A stretch of 64,000 nucleotides of DNA from JAGOFO01 sp964522105 (lineage in GTDB: Bacteria; Myxococcota_A; UBA9042; DTJE01), in contig CAZFVA010000007.1 of assembly GCA_964522105.1 (NCBI GenBank), positions 54,040 to 118,039 on the forward strand, in the 5' to 3' direction. The translations under genes were made by a program, and so were the position numbers. The notes under the pieces were generated by a model. That model was given only the letters and a program-made list of their open reading frames with translations. It had not been told where the DNA came from and made no database searches. Shown here piece after piece: positions 54,321 to 61,985 of the stretch (positions within the stretch are counted from its first letter, which is position 1; the number at the start of each line of letters is the position of its first letter).

Positions 54321-56486
54321 ATGCAAACAAGTCTGACAAATCTGATTACCGTCAACCGGGCCCATGGCCGCACCCGTTCCTTGTTGATTTCATTGGCGAT
54401 TCTGGCTGCCGGACTTATGGCTGGCTGCGAACTTCAGCAGAACCTTGTGAATGTCGATCCGCCGCCTGCGGACTGGCCACTTGTCGCCCGTGTTGCCGGT
54501 GCGTCGCTGGACATCGGGGACGAGTCATATGATCACAAGAGACTGCTTGATGAATTTGTTGACCAGAACGTCAGCGTTATCGAGGCAGATTCACAGCTTT
54601 CCGAATATTTAAGCGAAGAAGATTTTGCAAAAGAGCTTGACCTGATTAAGCACTTCAGCGAAATGGCACACGAAAGAAATATCAAGGTCGTCTGGTACTA
54701 TCCGGTGCTGGAAGTCATCACGACGAACGGCGAAACGCTTGAACGTTCAATGTTCAAGGATCATCCGGACTGGGTCCAGCTTGGCATCGACAATACCGAC
54801 CCCGCAAAGAATCCTCCAAACGTGTTTTACGGATCGAAGGTGTTCTGGGTTGACCCGGGTGCCGAGTCGGCCTGGATGGACCCGCACACCGGATACAGAC
54901 AATATTTCATCGACCGCGTAAAACAGATTGCGGTTTCCGGTGTCGACGGCATCTGGATGGACGTTCCGCTGTACAACGACATCGTTGGCCGCTGGGCTTC
55001 CCAGCATCCGGCAAGTCGCGCGGCTTTCAAGGCCGACACCGGTCTTGATGCTCCGACGCCGGTCAATCTGTCTGACCCGGAAGACCCACCGTACTATGAC
55101 CTTGATGCCGGAGATCCGGTGGTAAAGAAATGGATCCACTGGCGGCACCTGGTAATTGACGAACTGCTGAAGGAAGTCTATACCGAGGCGCGCTTCGTCA
55201 ACCCGGATTTCCAGGTAGTAGTCGAAACAGTTACGATGGATTACAACGCTTCCCTGCTGGAAGGACTGGACGGTTCATTTACCGGACCGCTGGAAGGATT
55301 CTGGCATGTGTGGGAAGTTGACGTCCTGTCTGACAAAAACGCGATGCAGAACGCCATCGCCAACGACTGGTATGGCCTGGTCGCCATGTACAAGTTTGGA
55401 CGTGGCGCCGACCGTGGCCGCGCTGCGTGGGCTTTCACTTATGGACTGGAGCCTGACGATGCCGAGGCCGTGCTTTTCCAGGCCGTCGTCGCACAGGTCA
55501 ACCCGTACGAATTGAAAATCCCCCAGATGACCACAACTGTTGGTCATGAATACAGAAAACGGGTTTTCGGCTTCCTGAAAGATAACGAAGACGACATCTA
55601 CAGGTCGAACTCGGCGGCGCGCGTCGCAATAGTCCATTCTTCAGCGTCCCGCGACTACCTTGACGCGCTGTGCGTTACCGGCGAAGAAGGCGTGTGCGGT
55701 GTTTCACTGTTTTCAAGCTGGGAGGCGCCTGACCCGAAGATGGCCTGGTGGACCGACAGTCCCGGCGACAGCGTCGATGAAGCGCATTACATGTCGGATT
55801 ACCGTGGCACTGTGAAGGCACTGACCAACCTGCACGTCCCGTTTGACATCCAGCCATCACGGCTTATGACGCCGGAAATCCTTGATTTGTATGACGTTAT
55901 TTACCTGCCGTCATTCGCGGCGGCGTCGGATAAAGAGATTGAACTGATTGAAGATTTTGTACGGGATGGCGGGACTGCGTACATTTCCGGCAAGGTTGCG
56001 GTGACAATGAAGGAAGACGGCAGCGGCCGTACGACACTTCCGGAATACTCGGCGGCACCTGAAAGCGGATGCGTTGAAGTGGCGCTTGGCAACGGCCGGA
56101 TTATCAGATGCACCGGCAGGCCCGGGCAGATGTGGCTGACCGACGAAATCCAGACGGCGCTGACCGATATGGCAAGCCCTCTTGAATTCATGACAGCGCA
56201 GATCGAAACGACGGCACCGGGCGGCATTTCCCTGGACCTGTACAGCCGCGAAAACCGGCTGATCGTGCAGGCAATGAACCACTCCGGGGCAGACGGGACG
56301 TGGTCTGTTAAACCCCAGATATTCGACATTTCGGTAAATACCGGCGGAAAAACGGTCACATCGGTGAAGTCGGCTTCGGCCAGACAGGACGGGGCCTCGT
56401 CAGTGAAATTCACGCAGAGCGGTGACATCGTCACGTTCACCGGCAAAGTGCAGATCCACACGATGTGGATGATTGAGCTGCAGTAA
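54321..56486 (+). CDS. Glycosidase-like lipoprotein (TIM barrel plus GATase-like domain)
   Basis: A 721-residue lipoprotein (ILAAGLMAG|C). The first part (about residues 50-430) looks like a TIM barrel of the GH42/hypothetical glycosyl hydrolase group: NIKVVWYYPVLEV, VSGVDGIWMDVPLYND (candidate acidic residue at the end of strand 4) and FQVVVETVTMDYN (Glu after strand 6-7). The second (about 440-620) resembles the glutamine-amidotransferase-like trimerisation domain: LDLYDVIYLPSFAAASDKEI and LIEDFVRDGGTAYIS. A small beta domain ends the chain. It probably cleaves or binds a surface polysaccharide. No firm family. Long N-region and weak ribosome binding site at the chosen ATG. Confidence 0.65.
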   Translation: MQTSLTNLITVNRAHGRTRSLLISLAILAAGLMAGCELQQNLVNVDPPPADWPLVARVAGASLDIGDESYDHKRLLDEFVDQNVSVIEADSQLSEYLSEEDFAKELDLIKHFSEMAHERNIKVVWYYPVLEVITTNGETLERSMFKDHPDWVQLGIDNTDPAKNPPNVFYGSKVFWVDPGAESAWMDPHTGYRQYFIDRVKQIAVSGVDGIWMDVPLYNDIVGRWASQHPASRAAFKADTGLDAPTPVNLSDPEDPPYYDLDAGDPVVKKWIHWRHLVIDELLKEVYTEARFVNPDFQVVVETVTMDYNASLLEGLDGSFTGPLEGFWHVWEVDVLSDKNAMQNAIANDWYGLVAMYKFGRGADRGRAAWAFTYGLEPDDAEAVLFQAVVAQVNPYELKIPQMTTTVGHEYRKRVFGFLKDNEDDIYRSNSAARVAIVHSSASRDYLDALCVTGEEGVCGVSLFSSWEAPDPKMAWWTDSPGDSVDEAHYMSDYRGTVKALTNLHVPFDIQPSRLMTPEILDLYDVIYLPSFAAASDKEIELIEDFVRDGGTAYISGKVAVTMKEDGSGRTTLPEYSAAPESGCVEVALGNGRIIRCTGRPGQMWLTDEIQTALTDMASPLEFMTAQIETTAPGGISLDLYSRENRLIVQAMNHSGADGTWSVKPQIFDISVNTGGKTVTSVKSASARQDGASSVKFTQSGDIVTFTGKVQIHTMWMIELQ

Positions 56487-56537
56487 ACCGGCTGTGCGCG
56501 AACGGAAGCAACTGATTAAATTGAAAAAGCAGCCAGA

Positions 56538-57425
56538 ATGATTAGCGGAAAAATTGGTGTTTTTGACTCGGGATTCGGCGGGCTGACAGTTCTGTCTGAA
56601 CTGCTGTCGGCGATGCCCGGTTACGACTATCTGTACCTTGGTGACAACGCCAGATACCCGTATGGCAACCGTGGCTTCGACACCGTTCTGGAATTCACGA
56701 CAGAGGCCGTCGAGTACCTGTTCAGTTGCGGATGTCCGCTGGTCGTCGTCGCATGCAACACCGCGTCATCAAAGGCTCTGCGCACCATCCAGCAGAAGCA
56801 TCTGCCGATTTACCGTCCCGACAGGCGTGTGCTGGGTATGGTCCGGCCGTCGGCTGAAGTGCTGGCCGACCTGCCGCCGGGGGCAATCCCGGGGGTTACA
56901 GAGCCCGGTAATGCCGAAGGCACTGTCGCGATTCTGGCCACACCCGGAACGGTCGCATCGGGGTCATTCGTGATCGAATTAGAAAAGCTGGCCCCGAAGC
57001 TGCGCGTCATCCAGCAGGCCTGCCCGCTGTGGGTTCCGCTTGTGGAAAACGGCGAGCTTGAAGGACCGGGCTGCGACTTTTTCATCCACAAATACCTGGA
57101 CCCGATTCTGGCAGGGCCGGATGTGCCGCAGAAGATACTGTTGGCGTGTACCCACTATCCGCTGCTGCTGCCGCGAATCAGGGCGGTGGTTGGTGAAAAG
57201 ATTCAGATACTTACACAGGGCGCGATAATTGCCGAACGACTGGCTGACTGGCTTGGAAGGCACCCCGAAATGGCTGGACGGCTTTCAACAGGCGGCACCC
57301 GTGAGTACCTGACGACCGACGACAGTGCCCGCTTTGACGAGCTGGCTTCGATGTTCCTTTCGACCGCAATTAAATCCGAGCACGTGCATCTGCCACGGTT
57401 CGTACCTCCGTTTCGCGGACTTTAG
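56538..57425 (+). CDS. murI: Glutamate racemase
   Basis: A 295-residue cytosolic enzyme making D-glutamate for peptidoglycan. Motifs: IGVFDSGFGGLTVLSEL, LGDNARYPYG, the first catalytic Cys73 in VVACNTASSKAL, and the second Cys204 in LLACTHYPLLLP. Both proton-moving Cys are present. Length is slightly above average, from loops near residues 110-125. The ribosome binding site is weak. It is close after the glycosidase-like gene (51 nt). Confidence 0.94.
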   Translation: MISGKIGVFDSGFGGLTVLSELLSAMPGYDYLYLGDNARYPYGNRGFDTVLEFTTEAVEYLFSCGCPLVVVACNTASSKALRTIQQKHLPIYRPDRRVLGMVRPSAEVLADLPPGAIPGVTEPGNAEGTVAILATPGTVASGSFVIELEKLAPKLRVIQQACPLWVPLVENGELEGPGCDFFIHKYLDPILAGPDVPQKILLACTHYPLLLPRIRAVVGEKIQILTQGAIIAERLADWLGRHPEMAGRLSTGGTREYLTTDDSARFDELASMFLSTAIKSEHVHLPRFVPPFRGL

Positions 57426-57502
57426 CCTTTGCACTGATAGCGCTTGATTGCCGGACTTCAATAACGCAATATTTACGAAACCGGTCGAAGACGGGGGCTA
57501 TT

Positions 57503-58633
57503 TTGGAACTGTTTCTGAATCACGCATGTAACATGCGCTGCACATACTGTTATAACAACGGGCAGTTTTCAGATCCGATGTCAGCCGACGTCATGGAGCG
57601 CGCGCTGACGATGGCGTTTAAACAACCGGCCGAAATCATTAACGTCGGATTCTTTGGCGGCGAGCCACTGCTGTCGTTTGACATGGTCAGAAAGGGCGTC
57701 GCGCTGACGCTTGAACTGGCACGTAAAAACAAAAAGAAAATTCGCCTGATTATGACGACGAACGGCACGCTGCTGGATGGCGAACGCCTTGATTTCGTGC
57801 TGAAAAACAAGTTCAGGCTGGCTGTCAGTCTGGATGGTCCGGCACATGTTCACGATGCACACCGCGTTGACGCACAGGGGCGCGGCACGCACGCAAGGGT
57901 CGTTGCAAACCTGAAGGCCGCGCTGGAGCGCAAAGGTGACATCGCCGTCATTGCGGTGTGCGGCACCGACAACGTCCGGTACGCGGCAGACGCGGTGCGG
58001 TTTTCTGCGTCGATCGGCGTGACCAGACATCACACTGCAATTGATTACGGCGGCAAATGGGACAAAAACGCGCTGCGCCGGTTCGCACGCGGCATGGAAA
58101 AGCTGGCAGATGCCTGGGCCGACCAGTACCGGGCAGGCAAGCCGATGACGCTGCCACTGATAGATTCAAAGATAGCCAGAAACATCCTGCACCCGCTGGT
58201 CGCGCTGCCAAGATGCTCGTGCGGCAGCGCCGAGTGGACCGTGGGGCCGTCTGGACGCATGTACCCGTGTGACCGCATGGTCGGACTGGACGACGGGACC
58301 GGACCGACGATAGGTGACGTGTTTGTCGGCATCGACCCGGCAAAACAGGCTGCGTTTTTGACTTGTCACCGCAGCACCCCGCCCGGTTGCGCGAAGTGCC
58401 GTGACGCGCACCGTTGTTCGTTCTGGGGCTCGTGCATCAAGTTCAACATGACCGGCAAAATCACCGACGAACCGCCTGCCGAGCTTTGCGTGATGGAAAA
58501 GGCTTTGATTCGCGCCAGCGACCGCGTCGCCGGTCTGCTGTGGGAAGAACAGAACCCTGACTTCATAAAACGCTTCTACCAGGACGAAAAAGCCCGCCTT
58601 GCCATGTCCCGCGCCGACCCGGGAAAGATCTGA
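57503..58633 (+). CDS. Radical SAM/SPASM-domain protein
   Basis: A 376-residue radical SAM enzyme. The cluster motif CxxxCxxC is in NHACNMRCTYCYNN (Cys9, Cys13, Cys16), SAM-binding GGEP in GFFGGEPLLS, and a Cys-rich SPASM tail follows: RCSCGSAEWTVGPSGRMYPCD, then CHRSTPPGCAKCRDAHRCSFWGSCIK and CVME. This layout matches anaerobic sulfatase-maturating enzymes and peptide-modifying (RiPP) maturases, which change Cys, Ser or other residues of protein substrates. No sulfatase or obvious small precursor is adjacent; the next gene is a Cys-rich lipoprotein. The start is TTG at 57503 with GGGGG upstream. Confidence 0.88.
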   Translation: MELFLNHACNMRCTYCYNNGQFSDPMSADVMERALTMAFKQPAEIINVGFFGGEPLLSFDMVRKGVALTLELARKNKKKIRLIMTTNGTLLDGERLDFVLKNKFRLAVSLDGPAHVHDAHRVDAQGRGTHARVVANLKAALERKGDIAVIAVCGTDNVRYAADAVRFSASIGVTRHHTAIDYGGKWDKNALRRFARGMEKLADAWADQYRAGKPMTLPLIDSKIARNILHPLVALPRCSCGSAEWTVGPSGRMYPCDRMVGLDDGTGPTIGDVFVGIDPAKQAAFLTCHRSTPPGCAKCRDAHRCSFWGSCIKFNMTGKITDEPPAELCVMEKALIRASDRVAGLLWEEQNPDFIKRFYQDEKARLAMSRADPGKI

Positions 58634-58667
58634 CGATCCGGGCCGCACCTGACAAAATGCAATCAGA

Positions 58668-58698
58668 TTGGCTTTCCATAGACCAAAAGGGATATATT
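58668..58698 (+). promoter_or_regulatory. Candidate promoter of the Cys-rich lipoprotein
   Basis: TTGGCT (58668-58673) and TATATT (58693-58698) at a long 19-nt spacing, about 38 nt before the ATG. Confidence 0.3.
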
Positions 58699-58735
58699 TC
58701 AGGACAAGGGTCCATTGTCTGACAAGGGGAAGATC

Positions 58736-59206
58736 ATGAAGGTACTGACTGCATGGATGACATTCGCCGCCTGTGCGCTGGCGTTGGTGGCCGGGTGCGG
58801 GACTTCGAACGGACCGGGACCTGCCGACATCCAGGACGCATTGCAGGATCTGGCTGTCGGCGTTGACACGACCGATGCCCCGGGCGACTCCGTAGATGAG
58901 ACCGGCTTCATCGACGCCGATTCGGGCAATGCCGACATTGTCTGCGCTGTGGTTGGTTTAGACGGCTCATGTGCAACAGCATGGACATGCATCCAGGGTT
59001 GCGTGGATGCCGACCCGACTATGTGCACCACCGAGTGCCTGGCGCGACTTAGCCTGGAAGGACAAATTAGCTTCGAGCCACTGTCTTCATGCATAACCGC
59101 CAAATGCTCAAGCCTGCCTGATGGTACTGACGTATTGACCTGCGCGGCCGAAAAGTGCCCCACCGAATACGCCGCCTGTTTCAATCCCTGCGAATTTGGC
59201 GGCTGA
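58736..59206 (+). CDS. Small Cys-rich lipoprotein
   Basis: A 156-residue lipoprotein of unknown function. Signal MKVLTAWMTFAACALALVAG|C, an Asp-rich linker (about residues 27-65), then about twelve Cys in a compact helical pattern (CIQGC, MCTTECLARL, SSCITAKCSS, TCAAEKCPTEYAACFNPC), similar to Cys-pair repeats common in Myxococcota surface proteins. AAGGGGA precedes the ATG at 58736. It follows the SPASM gene by 102 nt, on the same strand, and has its own weak promoter. The stop codon lies within a GGCGG-CTGA-CCGCC hairpin. Confidence 0.7.
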   Translation: MKVLTAWMTFAACALALVAGCGTSNGPGPADIQDALQDLAVGVDTTDAPGDSVDETGFIDADSGNADIVCAVVGLDGSCATAWTCIQGCVDADPTMCTTECLARLSLEGQISFEPLSSCITAKCSSLPDGTDVLTCAAEKCPTEYAACFNPCEFGG

Positions 59207-59225
59207 CCGCCCCAAAAACTCCGAT

Positions 59226-59260
59226 TTTTGAAATCGTATTTTCAAAATATGTACATATTT
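59226..59260. promoter_or_regulatory. AT-rich double palindrome between convergent genes
   Basis: TTTTGAAA (59226-59233) and TTTCAAAA (59240-59247) form an 8-bp stem with a 6-nt loop; right beside it AAATATGTACATATTT (59245-59260) is a perfect 16-bp palindrome. They lie between the Cys-rich lipoprotein and the AbiEii toxin, both transcribed towards this site. They may be a protein-binding site or a bidirectional end of transcription; no T-run terminator is clear. Confidence 0.45.
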
Positions 59261-59307
59261 CGCAGTTACGTTTTCATTTCATGGACTTTTAACTGACGAA
59301 AATTGAT

Positions 59308-60177
59308 TCAATCACTTAGAAGCGCTACCAGATAATCCTGAACAAAATTGAAAGATTCGTGGATATCCAGTCCAAGGTTTGTTTCCCCGGCCAGGTCGGC
59401 GAAGGGAGCGGTCCATGAAACCGGCGGAGGATTTAGTTCCCTTGTCAAATCATGTGTATTCCGCTGCTTATAAGTGCCCTGAAGCGCACGGATCAACACG
59501 GATTTATCCAACTCAAACCTCGTCAAAAGAAGAACCATATCGACCAGATCTTTAACCCGGGAATTTGGCGTCAAACGGACTGGCATCGTGTAGGCATGCA
59601 ACTTTTCCGCAAACTGCTGTTCATTTGATATGCACAGAATCCGTGGTGCCGGAATCCCTGCAAAACCAAGCCAGTCGCGACCACAAATTGATTCCCCATG
59701 GCCGACCAGAAGATCTCCAAACCCGACGTCGATATGAAAACTGACAAATGTGCGGCCGTCCATCCTTGCTTCCACCGGAAACCTTGCCCCGCCATAAGGG
59801 GTACCGGTAATCTTTCGGGTTGCAGGGTCTATTCTAAACTTGAATGTGTCCCCCATGTCCTGATTGCAAAGACTCTGAATAACCAACTGAAATTCTTCAG
59901 GATTCAGACTGCCATCATTGGTGCCTGCAGGACAGAAGAACGTCAGGTCAATGTCGCGGGTAGTTCGGGCTGTGTCCAGACGAAGCTCAAATGCATAACC
60001 ACCCTTCAAATAGAATCTGCCAGCCTCGACGAACAAACGCGCCAACATCCGGTCAAAAGCGACCTGACGCATCATCCGGACAAGATTCCGGTTTTCAGTC
60101 TTTGACAGGAGTTTGAGTCGAGCCTCAAGAGCCTGGCGCAGGGAACCGGGACTTGAATAACTGGATTGTTTTGTCAT
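59308..60177 (-). CDS. AbiEii-type nucleotidyltransferase toxin
   Basis: A 289-residue protein of the type IV toxin-antitoxin AbiEii family. The nucleotidyltransferase core is FYLKGGYAFELRLDTARTT with Gly59-Gly60, followed by RDIDLTF (Asp75 and Asp77), the G-G...DxD metal motif. A later EKLHAY...RVKDLVDMVLLL segment matches motif III/IV of the family, where Lys and Asp are catalytic. Such toxins add nucleotides to tRNA ends or otherwise arrest growth, and function in phage abortive infection. It overlaps the antitoxin gene by 53 nt. I chose ATG 60177 rather than the upstream frame start 60219; neither has a strong ribosome binding site, as common for coupled toxins. Confidence 0.85.
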   Translation of the reverse strand: MTKQSSYSSPGSLRQALEARLKLLSKTENRNLVRMMRQVAFDRMLARLFVEAGRFYLKGGYAFELRLDTARTTRDIDLTFFCPAGTNDGSLNPEEFQLVIQSLCNQDMGDTFKFRIDPATRKITGTPYGGARFPVEARMDGRTFVSFHIDVGFGDLLVGHGESICGRDWLGFAGIPAPRILCISNEQQFAEKLHAYTMPVRLTPNSRVKDLVDMVLLLTRFELDKSVLIRALQGTYKQRNTHDLTRELNPPPVSWTAPFADLAGETNLGLDIHESFNFVQDYLVALLSD

Positions 60178-60775
60178 AGCCGAGTCCGTCGATGAGTTCG
60201 GACGGTAGGTCGGCCGCAATCGCAGATTGTAACGCCGGATAGGTGATGATCCCTTTGCTGACGCCTTCCTGTAAGGCTTCGCGAAGAATTTCAGGGTGAA
60301 CGGTCTGGTCGCGGTACAGATCGATTATGGCCCGCAGCGCAGTTGTAACCCGGTAACCGTCCATGATTTCAACATCTTCCGGCTTCAAGTCAGCCTTATG
60401 AAGAATAAGAATTGGCGGCAAAGCAGCGCGTCGGCGGAAGCCAAAAGGCACGGTCATGTGAAGTCGAGCCGGCTGAAAGTCTGAAATTTCAAAGATTGAA
60501 AGAGCTGTCTTGTGGGAATAGACGCCCTGTGGCCTGTCATCACTGTCGCGCGACCACAGGCTCCACAGAACAAGGTCCGATGTTGCCTGCGCCGGGTAAT
60601 CGGCAAGCTCATAGACGCCCCTGATCGGGCGATTCCAGTTCCCTGCCTTAACCTGATAAACCATTGATGCGTTTGAATATCCGGCTTCAGCGGCCTGATG
60701 TGCCGTAAACAAGCCCTGCTGACCGAGAGCCGTTTGATAGATGGCGCGAAACGATTTGTTTGATGAACGGTCCAT
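60125..60775 (-). CDS. AbiEi-type antitoxin and transcription regulator
   Basis: A 216-residue protein with the N-terminal winged helix-turn-helix of AbiEi antitoxins (GLFTAHQAAEAGYSNASMVYQ; GNWNRPIRGVYELADYP) and the C-terminal antitoxin domain (RLHMTVPFGFRRR, ALRAIIDLYRDQTVHPEILREAL). It represses its own operon and neutralises the nucleotidyltransferase toxin without direct contact in the known cases. Start chosen at ATG 60775, with AAAGG 9 nt upstream; starts at 60796 and 60832 are possible. A promoter with inverted orientation to the neighbouring RuBisCO-like operon lies upstream. Confidence 0.82.
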   Translation of the reverse strand: MDRSSNKSFRAIYQTALGQQGLFTAHQAAEAGYSNASMVYQVKAGNWNRPIRGVYELADYPAQATSDLVLWSLWSRDSDDRPQGVYSHKTALSIFEISDFQPARLHMTVPFGFRRRAALPPILILHKADLKPEDVEIMDGYRVTTALRAIIDLYRDQTVHPEILREALQEGVSKGIITYPALQSAIAADLPSELIDGLGYDKTIQLFKSRFPAPGS

Positions 60776-60803
60776 AGGCGCCGACCTTTCAGACATCAGG
60801 GGA

Positions 60804-60832
60804 ATTGTGACCCGGAATACACCAAAGTTCAA
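60804..60832 (-). promoter_or_regulatory. Candidate promoter of the AbiE pair
   Basis: On the minus strand TTGAAC (60832-60827), 17 nt, and CACAAT (60809-60804). Leader about 22 nt to ATG 60775. Confidence 0.45.
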
Positions 60833-60857
60833 ATAATTTTAATATGCGTGCAGGCGA

Positions 60858-61985
60858 TCACTTCCCACTGACTTCGGCTTCGACAAGGCGCAGGAGGTCG
60901 GCGACCGATTTGGTGATGTCGGGGTCGTGGCGGAACAGGCCGCCGCCCATCAGGAAGATGGCGTCGTTACCGTAGAAGGCGATTGATTCCTTGAAGTTAC
61001 TGAAGTTCATGCCGCCGCCGGGGGCCGGGAAGACCGGGCGGATGTTCGGCATCGGGGTGCGGCAGCCCCTGACGATGTCGGCGCACTGTTCACGGCTGAA
61101 GCTGAAACGGCCGCCGAAGCTCGGGAAGATGACGGCATCGGCACAGGCAAGGCGCACAAGCTGTCCATAGAAGGCGAACTGCGAAAAACCTGATGTCGGA
61201 TTGACGGTGTATGAACCGGAAAAGGCCGGATGAAAGAAGACAGGAAGCCCGACTTCGGGGTCAAGGGCGACCTCGCGCAATGTCGAAAGGCCGGTCAGGC
61301 CACCGGACACGATGACGGCCGATGCTCCGGCGTTTTTAGCGAACCGGGCGCGCGCCAGCGTTTTGCTTCCATCAGCCGTAACATTCGGAATGTAAAGACA
61401 GTTTCTGCCGGTCTGGCGGTTGGCGCGGTCGACCGCTTCCATACAGCACAGGATACGTTCTTCATACGGGGCAAACCGCTGGTCGGCCAGGCCGTGGTCA
61501 TCCTTGATGAAGTCGATTCCACCCATTGCGAAGCGGTACGCCATGTCGGCCAGCGTCGCGACATCCAGGCCCATCGGCTTGATCGCCGAGCACAGCAGCG
61601 GGCGGTGGTGAACGCCAACGATGTCGCGCAGACCTTTCACGCCGAACTGCGGGCCAAGGAACGTCAGCGATTGAGCTTCGGTCGGCGAAATCGATTCGAC
61701 GCGAACGCCCGGTTTCATGCTGGAATTGCCGAAAACAACGTTGATAAACTGGGTAAATTCGGAATCGCAGGTGGCTTCGTCGTAGGAAATGACGGCCTGA
61801 AAACGGCCCTCCCCAGCATCTTCAACACTTTCAACGCGCCCGGTAATTTCATCCCTGATGTATTCGTCGGTGACTAAATCATGTGGGAATTCAATCGTTT
61901 GCTCGACGGCAATATTGAAAGCCTGACGACGGGCGTCTTCAAGGTCCGTGGCGCCAAGCGTGTAAGTAACTGCGAATCTGGCCAA
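60858..61985 (-). CDS. RuBisCO-like protein (form IV type)
   Basis: A 375-residue protein of the RuBisCO large-subunit superfamily: CSAIKPMGLDVATLADMAY (Lys136, equivalent to Lys175), GGIDFIKDDHGLADQRFAP (carbamylation Lys161, Asp163, and His164 in place of metal ligand Glu204), VFFHPAFSGSY (His252) and FLMGGGLFRHDP. The position of Lys177 is Met or deleted, and no loop-6 GK motif is seen between residues 255 and 325, so it should not carboxylate RuBP. Known RuBisCO-like proteins act as enolases, isomerases or decarboxylases on sugar-phosphate or thio-sugar compounds. The TTG start follows GGAGG by 8 nt and touches the stop of the transketolase C-half (TAGTTG), so the genes form one operon. 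Exact reaction unknown. Confidence 0.88.
   Translation of the reverse strand: MARFAVTYTLGATDLEDARRQAFNIAVEQTIEFPHDLVTDEYIRDEITGRVESVEDAGEGRFQAVISYDEATCDSEFTQFINVVFGNSSMKPGVRVESISPTEAQSLTFLGPQFGVKGLRDIVGVHHRPLLCSAIKPMGLDVATLADMAYRFAMGGIDFIKDDHGLADQRFAPYEERILCCMEAVDRANRQTGRNCLYIPNVTADGSKTLARARFAKNAGASAVIVSGGLTGLSTLREVALDPEVGLPVFFHPAFSGSYTVNPTSGFSQFAFYGQLVRLACADAVIFPSFGGRFSFSREQCADIVRGCRTPMPNIRPVFPAPGGGMNFSNFKESIAFYGNDAIFLMGGGLFRHDPDITKSVADLLRLVEAEVSGK

Noticed and set aside
60858..61985. CO2 fixation by RuBisCO
   Set aside because: Loop-6 Lys, Lys177 and Glu204 equivalents are missing, no small subunit or phosphoribulokinase is present; only a RuBisCO-like role is supported.
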